Origin: Cristatella mucedo
Lineage: Eukaryota; Bryozoa; Phylactolaemata; Cristatellidae
Length of the DNA stretch: 64,000 bases
Reading direction: 5' to 3'
Assembly: GCA_009760855.2 (NCBI GenBank)
Contig: WPIO01000082.1
Location: 1,319,501-1,383,500, forward strand
Below the pieces are notes generated by a model. It was not told the DNA's origin and did no database searches. It saw only the letters and a program-made list of their open reading frames with translations. The position numbers and the translations under genes are program-made. Positions 56,508 through 64,000 of the stretch are shown one piece after another; positions within the stretch are counted from its first letter, which is position 1, and the number at the start of each line of letters is the position of its first letter.

Positions 56508-57940
56508 AGGGGTGGCACGTGCACCTCTCGCCCTCGATAGATAAACTGACAGCGCTGCAGCGTTCATAGTAATTTTACAGGTAAGGAAACAGAGTTGGTT
56601 CGTGTACGATAGGTTTTGAGTGGAAATTTACGCTAGTCTTTTACCTTCAACTGGGCAGACATGGTTCCATAGCCGTAAGCAAATGCTGCTCTGTAAGGAG
56701 TAGCCTGCTCGCAATATACTTTAAGAAAAAGATGGCAACTCTAGTCACTGATTTAATAAATCTCGCTTAACTTTTGGGGGCATATTCGGTAAAAGATTTC
56801 GTTATTTATCTGCGTCTCAAACCGCACATACGATTAGCAAAGTAGCCTATGCGAAGCACAACCGGCCTGAAAAACTTTTAGCGGCTCGAACCTTACACGA
56901 AATTCAGCGGAGCAGTTATTATTTTCTTTTGTCCTTTCAAGCCGTACATAAGAGCTACGTCGTTGAAATGGCGCCAAATATCTGGCAAGAAGCGACACGA
57001 GGCGGAAAGGCTGCCGTTGATATCGCAGTTACGCTCTTGAAAAATGATGCCCGAAATCGCATGGAGTTCAGAGACGTCAGAACGTGTGAGCCTGAGTGAA
57101 TGTTTTCCACGATACTGAAGCCTACCAACTAGTTGCAATTATGCAGCGCTTAGTTGCTCATGATGTCAACTGGGTAACTACTGACTCTTGATTATTAAAA
57201 TGTGCAAGGTTTAGGCTAGTAAAAAAATTGCAAAATTGCTGCACGAGTTAAAGACAGTGTTTATCTCTCAGCAAGGGTGCTTATATCAAATTCAGCTAAC
57301 CCAGTACTTCCGCCTAATCATTCTGATCAGCAGAGTTCTCTACGGCTTAAAGGATACCATCCTGTAATACAATTTTTCCATAGATAGCTTGTATTATTTA
57401 ATAATTGTATATGCTAAAATCATTGACTGCGGCCATTATTTTTCACAAAATTTGCTTTTGTTAATAAGACGGCAAAACATTTTAAATCTACCAATTACAG
57501 ACGCAGAGACGGAAGTATTCACCCTATTTAGTTCACATTTAGTAAGAAAAATAAATTATAATTGTAATCTATTTGTAATGAAGTTATAAAAAAACGATCG
57601 CATAGGATATAGAGGTGGTTTTCAAGATTTTATATTGAGCCAGTAGATAACTTCCAAGATTGAGCAACAATTTGTCTCCTCTCCCCTTAAAGTGGTACGC
57701 TCATGATAGCAAAGTTAAAATTCAGGTAAATTCTGTTCGAAGTGATTGGATTTGCCCATCCGAGCAATTATAATCTTCTCTGATGATTGATTCTCATTGT
57801 CTTCTGCTGCTCTTTGTTGCATTATTCGCCACCGTGATCTCAACTAACACTACACAGTTTTCAGCCAGGTGATTGCACGCGAAGCGCCAAACCACTGTAA
57901 TGAAGTTGTTTTTAACCGCTTTCTCCTTCTAAAAATAATG
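56506..57940. other. Nothing recognised
   Basis: About 1.4 kb without an exon or repeat that I can place. Confidence 0.4.
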
Positions 57941-57944
57941 ATAA

Positions 57945-58600
57945 TTAGAAATTTTTTAGCGAGAACTCAATCTTTTTCCCGTGTCCTTTAGAAATACTAG
58001 CCAGAATTTTTTCAATTGCTTAGTGATAAAATGCACTGCCAGTACGCATTATCGCCCAAAGGATTGAAATTATTAATCTAATTGTCAATCAAATAATCAA
58101 TATAATAATTATATCAAAAATCTAACTAACTAAGTAACCAGCCAACGCCGTGAAAAATAAGTGCGTTTATAACATCTTTAAAAAAATTCAAATCAGGGAA
58201 TGTCGTCATGTCAGTCAGGAGTGAGTTCCAAGCTTTGGGAGCGTACAAACAAAAGGCACGCTCTTCATGGGATTTGAGGTTGGTTCGAGGGGTAGCTAAA
58301 CGACTTGAGCCAGAAGAGCAGTGCTACGATACCTAGCCTGGTGGTGGAGTAGTTCTACTTGGTTTCTACTTGATTTCTACTTGGCAGGTGCCATAGAATC
58401 AAGGAGCAAGGACATAAAGTCACACAACTCTGCTGTAGGTATTGATAGCCAGTACAGGTTGGTAAGAAGGGAATAAATTTAGCAATAGCAACGTTCTCAC
58501 CAAGCAAGCCTAGTTTAGAGTTTTGGATTACAATGAGTGTTTTATCGCATATGATGGAAGACCATCATTTGCAATGGTCTACTCGGGATGTCGCGAATGT
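57945..58600 (-). mobile_element. Old LINE fragment, minus orientation
   Basis: The tail reverse complement lies at 57958-57995 (AGCGAGAACTCAATCTTTTT). From about 58310 down, the minus strand reads ATPRTNLKSHEERAFCLYAP, then KAWNSLLTDMTTFPDL, the LINE-B-type C-terminus. It is a different subfamily from the better LINE-B copies. Confidence 0.7.
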
Positions 58601-58624
58601 ATGAACCTGAATGATTATACAACA

Positions 58625-59095
58625 TTATGCCATTTCTCACCGACCTGCACGGGCTTCCATCAATCAGTTTATCGGCTTCGAGGTATAGTCATTCACTTTT
58701 AGGCCACTTCATCCTCTTGGTCTGGCCTTCTTATCTGAACTACTTCCCAATCAGGCTGAGCATCGTACAACCGGCTCTTCCTACTCAAGTCTTTAAGCTG
58801 AGCCTCGGACCAACCTCAAACCTTTTGGAGACCATTCCTTTAGTTCGCACGCTCTCAAAGCCTGGAACTCACTTCCGGACCAGCATTACGATTTAACATC
58901 CACTGACTTCCCCAGATTTTGAAGGAAGCCTAAAACACGCCGTTCTTTTCACGCCGCAGCTCAGACCGTGTTCACTGTCCTTCGTGTGCTCACGCATGCT
59001 GACGCAGTGCACGCTAGTTATTAGCAACCGATTCGCGTGCTTCCTACCAGCATAGGGTGCCTAGAGCGAGATGTGGCTTCTCTCAGGGCGCTAAT
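58625..59095 (+). mobile_element. Old LINE fragment, plus orientation, head-to-head with the previous one
   Basis: LTDLHGLPSISLSASRYSHS, then the other frames with RPLHPLGLAFLSELLPNQAE and SFSSHALKAWNSLPDQ. The 3' end at 59050-59095 keeps the hairpin (GTGCCTAGAGCGAGATGTGG, then CTTCTCTCAGGGCGC). Confidence 0.75.
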
Positions 59096-59429
59096 GTGAA
59101 CTTGCTACGATTTACAGAAGTGCTGCAGTGCCGCCAGAGTGATAGTTCATGCAGAGCGTCGCGGCTGGCGGAAGCCTTTCTCGCCATCAGAAGCAGCTCA
59201 AACAGCCAAACGGCTAAGCAACCAGTCGATCCGCCTCCGTGATTCCATGCCCACGCAGCCCATGAGAGGTCATCGGCGGTGGGAGAGCGGCCCGGCATTT
59301 CAACCCTTCTCTATAATTTCCCTGCTTATGTGAAAGACATTTAGATGATGCTGTTCCTCGGTGGCTGTGCAGTCCCTCCGAGGCTCCGAGCACTTTTGTG
59401 CCTTCGCCACCTCCACCGCCACCCCAGAC

Positions 59430-60032
59430 ATCACAGGATTGAGGCTGTACTAGTGATGATAGGGGCTAGTTTTCAAGTCCCAGAGGTTTGACCACTTGTC
59501 TCCTTTGCTAAAAGAGCTAGGATGGCTGCCGGTTGATCAGGGGATACAGAGCAAAGCTCTTACGCTGACCCACAAGGCCCACCATGGCTAGGCTCCTCCA
59601 TACCTAGCTGAACTGCTGCACTAGTTTCAGCCTCTTCGTGTCCTCAGGTCCTGTATGGACGATAAATTAGCTGTTCCATTCCTCCGCTTAAAGACCGTTG
59701 GCGACAGAAGCTTTAGCTCTGCAGGTCCTATACTGTGGAACTCGCTTCCACAATTCCTACGCAACGACAACTATTCTCCTGCTGCCGACTATGGCTCATC
59801 TTTTTCAGTGGTCCTGAGTTGTTACTTCCATGCTACTCTCTACCTCAACTGCTCTCCTGACTCTGCTATGCTTCCCAGTTTCTCTTTGTTGCGTGAGATG
59901 AAGTCTGTTGGCTACCGAACGTACCGAAAGCCGCTTAAGCTGTGAGTGCGCTATAGGAAACTCTCCTGCGTAAGATTTACTTAGTCTGTATGGCTTTGTG
60001 GAGTTACAGACGGAGATACATTACATTACATA
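59430..60032 (+). mobile_element. LINE-A 3' third with complete tail
   Basis: It begins in FDHLSPLLKELGWLP-like sequence with stops, then is open for DDKLAVPFLRLKTVGDRSFS, SAGPILWNSLPQFLRN and MKSVGYRTYRKPLKL. The tail is GTCTGTATGGCTTTGTGGAG, TTACAGACGGAGATACATTA and CATTACATAACAT; GTCTGTA and TTACAGAC can pair as a terminal hairpin. It is 5'-truncated. Confidence 0.93.
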
Positions 60033-61136
60033 ACATAGATTGTGTATACTGACCGTCTAGGCAGAGCCGTTGCGTGACTTTTAGAGACTCCTTGAATTTT
60101 TTTATTTTGGGCCTTATGTATTAGAAATTGATAGTTTACTTTGCGTTCATAATTCGCGCTTCCTTAAAATTTAGACCACAACAAAATTAAAATGTTAAAC
60201 ATTTCACGCTGTTTGGTTTTTACTCAAAGAGGAACGCGACCGAACTTTGCAGCTCAAGAAAGCATCGACCAATTTAGTTTAGCCAAGCTCAGCACTTAGC
60301 TCACATTTGATGGATACCGCTGAGGATCCACAAAGTCTCTCCTACGCCATAGTTGAGCTTAAATTAGATTTGATAGGCTTCAATCTACAGAATTGAGCTC
60401 TCCGCTTGCAATGCCGACAGGCATAGAAAGGACGATTCGTAAGCAGCTATCACATTCGGAAAATCTTGACCGAGCGAGATTTCAGAAAGTAATCAAAGAC
60501 ATCACGGACTCTCCTGCAATTGGGTGAGAGTAAATGCGAACGAGACTGGAGCTCGTATGTCTTGGCTCCGTCTTCTTTCGGGTCCCAGATAATCGACCAC
60601 TGTTTCTGCATTCTGAATGCACCTCAAGCGATCGGCAATTATCGGACCAAGCTTTGCAATTATTTGCACTTTGTCGAGAAAATTCCTTTTTCGATGAAGG
60701 TAGAGCCTATTGGAATTGGCATGAAGGCCGTACTCCTAAAAAAATTAAGATTCCTCCGGCGCATTCAAACATTGTGGGGTGATACGCCGACCCTGTGCTT
60801 TTCCACAGGAGATAGCGTCTGTTTCTCAAGAGTTGAGCCGGCTTTAAGGTGCGCAATTCAAGCTCCTTTCACTTGATCACGTGCTGCCCGCGCTCCCTTG
60901 ACTTCTCGTTCTCCTCCGAGGTCTTACTCTCAAGTACTGCTTACTGCTGCAGCTTTTATATGCTAGTTTCATTTTTGTCCCTCAAAACAGTTAGCAACCG
61001 AAACTGCATACGCCATTCTACTTTTTGGAACAAAAAAGTTGCGTCCGGGTCACCGTTTCTCTATTTTGGCAGCATCTTAGAATACAATTCCCAATTTTAT
61101 CTGCGGTTTTCTTTTGACCACCAATTCATTTGGTAA
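60033..61136. other. No gene recognised
   Basis: Open frames at 60520-60876 (118 residues) and 60849-61136 show no known motif. They lead into a LINE-B-like tail, so they could belong to an unrecognised retroelement. Confidence 0.35.
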
Positions 61137-61217
61137 TGCTTTCTATGCACCATCTGTAAAGTGCGTAGAAATAGATTCAGTTCTCTGAGAGTGCTATGCA
61201 AATGTATTATTATTATT
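61137..61217 (+). mobile_element. LINE-B/SINE-B-type 3' tail with (ATT)n
   Basis: TGTAAAGTGCGTAGAAATAG, ATTCAGTTCTCTGAGAGTGC, TATGCAAATGTATTATTATT. The hairpin arms (GTGCG/GTGCTAT) are diverged. The body upstream is not recognisably LINE-B. Confidence 0.65.
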
Positions 61218-61481
61218 TGGAACATTTGTGATATTTTAATATGACAGCTCTAATCTTCGCAATCTCAGTACGTAAACCATTACATATTCTCTGTAGCAAA
61301 GTTGCAGTGTCACCACGAGTATTAGTCCTTGTGGTTGCACCGGATTGATGTTTCCGGAATGAAATTCTAAATCTGTAATGCTACAACAAAGAAGTGTATT
61401 CATTTACCGAATATCGATTCATTTAAAAATGCGTTTATTTTTCAGAGAGAGAGTGCCACAATATTTAAATAGATACATTGT

Positions 61482-61759
61482 CAGCCCCGACTTACGACGG
61501 TCCGACTTGTGAATATTCGGAGATACTAACTCGGCCACGGTCACGCAAAAAATCAAATGTCAAACTTTATCCGCGAAAGTTTCAAAATCCACGCGCGTTC
61601 AGTAGATTAGAAAACGCAGTAAACAGTAGGGAGGAAATTATGTCTACATAGTAAAGAGCGTATCGTAGTAGAAAGTACCATCTACCATTATCGACTTGCG
61701 GCGAAAGTTCGACTTACGACAGGTTTTCCGGTCCCTTTCTATTACCCAAGTCGGGGCTG
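61482..61759. mobile_element. 278-bp MITE with 12-bp inverted ends, pogo-like
   Basis: Both ends begin CAGCCCCGACTT (left 61482-61493; right in reverse complement from 61759). Inside each end are further CGACTTACGAC words (61489-61499 and about 61709-61719). The style resembles pogo/Tigger ends. No clear target duplication is seen, so the class is uncertain. It has no coding capacity. Confidence 0.75.
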
Positions 61760-62930
61760 GCTGTAGTTATTCAACGCATTTTAAAAACATTTTCTTATAA
61801 ATTGTTTCCGCATTGCAACTTTGGGCCACTTAAGTATCCGAGTCCGCCTGCCTGCAGCCGCAGGGGTTACAGAGGGGCTCGTGCGATGGCTCTGCGTCTA
61901 TCGTCCGCCGTATCGCGAAGTAGTTCGACCGCAGGCACGCCCATTTTAGATGCGAACGGCGCACACCTTACGCATGCGCGCCAGAATGTGAACGATTCTG
62001 ATTCCTTTTTTCCGCACCCTGCTGTCTCTTTTGTTGACGACGTTGTATAAAGAATTAATAATCTGCAAGAAGTCCGTACCGCGTTTTGGAGACAAAAATT
62101 TCCACCAGCCGGTGTCCAGTGCCTGGAATCCAGTGTCCGCGAATCTCGAGAGTGCCACTCGGTACTCATACGAGTAGCTCTGAGCCCGATGCAGAGCCAA
62201 CAGAGAGCGCTGCTCGAAAAGAATTCCTCCAAGTCCCTCACGCACGCTAACTTGCCTGACATTCGAGTGGTGTGGCTCGCTGTATTTCGCACGCAGTAGA
62301 AGCCCCGGTTAGAGCGAAAATTGTTCGCAATGAAAAGCAAATGATTTGCATGAAACATGCTTTTATTATGCAAGACGAGTACCAAGGTTAATATGCATTC
62401 ACAAACATAGATATGGTGGTTACACGTCGAGGAAGGCATTGCATCTCCTTTTGCATAGCAATTCACTTGAAAAGCACTGGGAACCTGGAGCGGAGGTCCT
62501 CTCTTAATTCTCTCGGCATCGGCCGCCCCGGGGCGAGGTCACCAGTTCGCGCGGCACCTCAGACGGACGCGGACGGCCGAGTAAGCACCGAAATGTGAAG
62601 ATAACGCGGCTATCCAATTGCTCGCACTCGCATTTGCATCGTTGCTCAGGCAACGTCGAAGACGCACGGATTTCGCCGTCGGCAGCCGTCGAGCGCCTTG
62701 GAGAAGTCAAACCCCGGCCAAATCATTTGCTCAGTCACCAGAGTCCAAAGCGCGATGGGCAGTGGCTGTAGAGTTGCTCAAAAACAGAAACTTCCGGTGG
62801 ACACCGGCGGCGCGCCTTTCAAGGCGGGCCGTAATTCTCATGACCGTCGATCGAGCGACAGCGGGCAATCAACCCGTGCACAAACTTGGCGTGCGCGAGC
62901 ACGCTGGTGCTTTCGCACCCAGGTAAATAT
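61760..62930. other. No gene recognised; becomes CpG-rich from about 62500
   Basis: A 199-residue minus-strand open frame (61867-62466) and a 102-residue plus-strand frame (62618-62926) lack motifs and are not called. The CpG rise fits the flank of a promoter to the right. Confidence 0.4.
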
Positions 62931-62970
62931 CTATCTATCTATCTATATATATATATATATATATATATAA
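62931..62970. repeat. (CTAT)n(TA)n microsatellite
   Basis: TATCTATCTATCTATCTATA followed by (TA)n and AATAAAG. Confidence 0.9.
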
Positions 62971-63489
62971 TAAAGTAATAATATATAGCCAAATATACGG
63001 TCAGGCTGCTCTAGATATAAATATGGAAGTGGACTTCACGAATGGGTTTCCGTTGCTCAGCAAGTTCGCGAAACGCAACTGCCGACGGAGGAAGCACACG
63101 CGAGCCGCAGGCACTCCGACCGTGCGGTCGCCGTGACCAAGGAAAAACCCACAAATCCAGCCACCTCAGAATGACTGGAATGCGAAAAGAAAACAGATGC
63201 GGACGAAATTCCACGGCTAGCCAGCCGGACGGACACCACTCAGCAACCTTGCAGCCTCTCACACCGCCGCCGGCAGCGGGCAAGTGCGGAAGCACTGGCC
63301 GCCGCTGCCATCTGCTGCGGCTTTCGCTGCGCACGACAATCTTCCCTTTATTCTTCCAGAAAGTTCTGCAGTAAAGCAATCAAACGAGAGTCATCTCGCT
63401 GAAAGAGAGGGCGGCAGCTCTCGGCGGCGGCTGACGGAGACTGGTGAGAGCGTCGCTGGCGCTTCGGTCGATATAGGCGCAGCAGTGGG

Positions 63490-63540
63490 AGAGCGCAGGA
63501 GAGAGAGAGAGAGCGAGAGAGAGAGGGAGAGCGAGAAAGC
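63490..63540. repeat. Imperfect (GA)n tract
   Basis: GAGCGCAGGAGAGAGAGAGA, then GAGCGAGAGAGAGAGGGAGA. It lies within the CpG-rich right end of the window. Confidence 0.85.
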
Positions 63541-63628
63541 GTGCCTCACGCACGCTGTCACCAGCGTATAGCGGAAGCGAAGCCGATCGCATTAAGGCAA
63601 GCGGGTGCTAGTGTGTGTGCTCACTTAC

Positions 63629-63691
63629 CTTGAAGATGTCGTCATCTTCATCCTCACTTTCCTCCTCACCTCTACTATCATTGCTCTCGTT
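63629..63691 (-). CDS. Candidate internal exon encoding an acidic segment
   Basis: The minus strand has a pyrimidine-rich acceptor (ACCCCCCCTCGCAG, AG at 63692-63693) and a consensus donor GTAAGT (63623-63628). Between them, 63 bp give exactly 21 codons, NESNDSRGEEESEDEDDDIF plus K, with no stop. The acidic serine-rich composition is common in nuclear and regulatory proteins but does not identify a family. Earlier exons and the start should lie to the right, in or beyond the CpG-rich end of the window. No later exon was found between here and 56 kb, so the next intron may be long or the exon may be false. Confidence 0.6.
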
Positions 63692-64000
63692 CTGCGAGGG
63701 GGGGTAAATGCCAAGCCGGTGTAAGCGACTAACTGTGCACGCGGCGGCGGCACGTTCACACTGCCGGCAAAGCTGGTCTGATCGCAAGCTGGCGAGGCCA
63801 GGCGGCGGCTTCAGCGGCGGCTGCAGAGGCGGTGGCGGCGGCGGCGGCGAAAGCTCGCAAGCCTTCCAACCACACTAGCGAGCCAACAAGCCACAAAGGC
63901 GTGCGAGCGTTCAAGCTCAAAGCGACTAAGACGAAAAAGTCAGCTCGAGGCTCACTTCCGGCGGTGCACCGCACCCGCGGGTCTACGCTTGCTTCGCGCC
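63692..64000. promoter_or_regulatory. CpG- and GCC-rich end of the window, possible 5' region of the gene to the right
   Basis: Dense GGC/GCG triplets (63820-63850) and CpG. A 72-residue minus-strand frame (63756-63974) is Ala-rich and not convincing. It may hold an upstream exon or the promoter of the gene with the acidic exon. Confidence 0.35.

Noticed and set aside
61867-62466. A 199-residue minus-strand open frame.
   Set aside because: There are no motifs, no coherent hydrophobic pattern and no promoter context. It is plausible by chance at this GC content.

Overview
The window looks like nuclear DNA of an invertebrate animal. The evidence is a spliced BK potassium channel gene with GT-AG introns, CR1/L2-type LINEs, tRNA-derived SINEs with internal Pol III boxes, a FLYWCH/MULE transposase, hAT- and pogo-like DNA transposon relics, and long dinucleotide microsatellites. 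The channel mixes insect-like and vertebrate-like residues. That does not fix the phylum; a lophotrochozoan or other non-model invertebrate would fit.

The one gene that can be assigned firmly is the 5' part of slowpoke/KCNMA1 (calcium-activated BK channel), on the minus strand. Its first coding exon is at 18624-19061 in a CpG-rich block. Five further exons lie at 1652-1713, 1273-1369, 680-791, 327-478 and 48-218. They encode the extracellular N-terminus, S0 to S6 and the pore, and the gene continues past the left edge. Intron 1 is about 16.9 kb and holds two (CT)n tracts, SINEs and old LINE pieces. All five splice junctions join in frame with the correct phase.

From about 20.5 kb to 62 kb the window is mostly transposon-derived. 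Two LINE families (called LINE-A and LINE-B here) and two SINE families (SINE-A and SINE-B) account for most recognisable sequence, often nested. LINE-A lies inside a LINE-B 3' end at 27.8-29.8 kb, SINE-A inside LINE-B at 33.2 and 37.3 kb, and a 398-bp hAT relic inside an old LINE at 37.9 kb. SINE-B shares its 3' hairpin tail with LINE-B, which suggests a parasite-and-partner relation. A FLYWCH-MULE transposase gene (52.2-53.6 kb) is flanked by inverted arrays of about 15-bp units. A 142-bp perfect palindrome with an AT core sits at 34.0 kb, and a polypyrimidine tract that switches to polypurine at 41.6-42.5 kb.

Other possible host coding sequence is limited. There is a Thr/Ala-rich, mucin-like candidate exon at about 29.76-30.2 kb (minus) beside a LINE insertion. 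A short acidic exon with very good splice sites lies at 63629-63691 (minus), probably the start region of a gene whose other exons are outside the window. CpG-rich blocks at about 17.6-20.5, 29.8-32.3 and 62.5-64 kb are likely promoter regions. I found no rRNA, no intact tRNA, no CRISPR array and no obvious new defence or metabolic system. The most interesting material is the unusual BK pore residue and the repeat structures.
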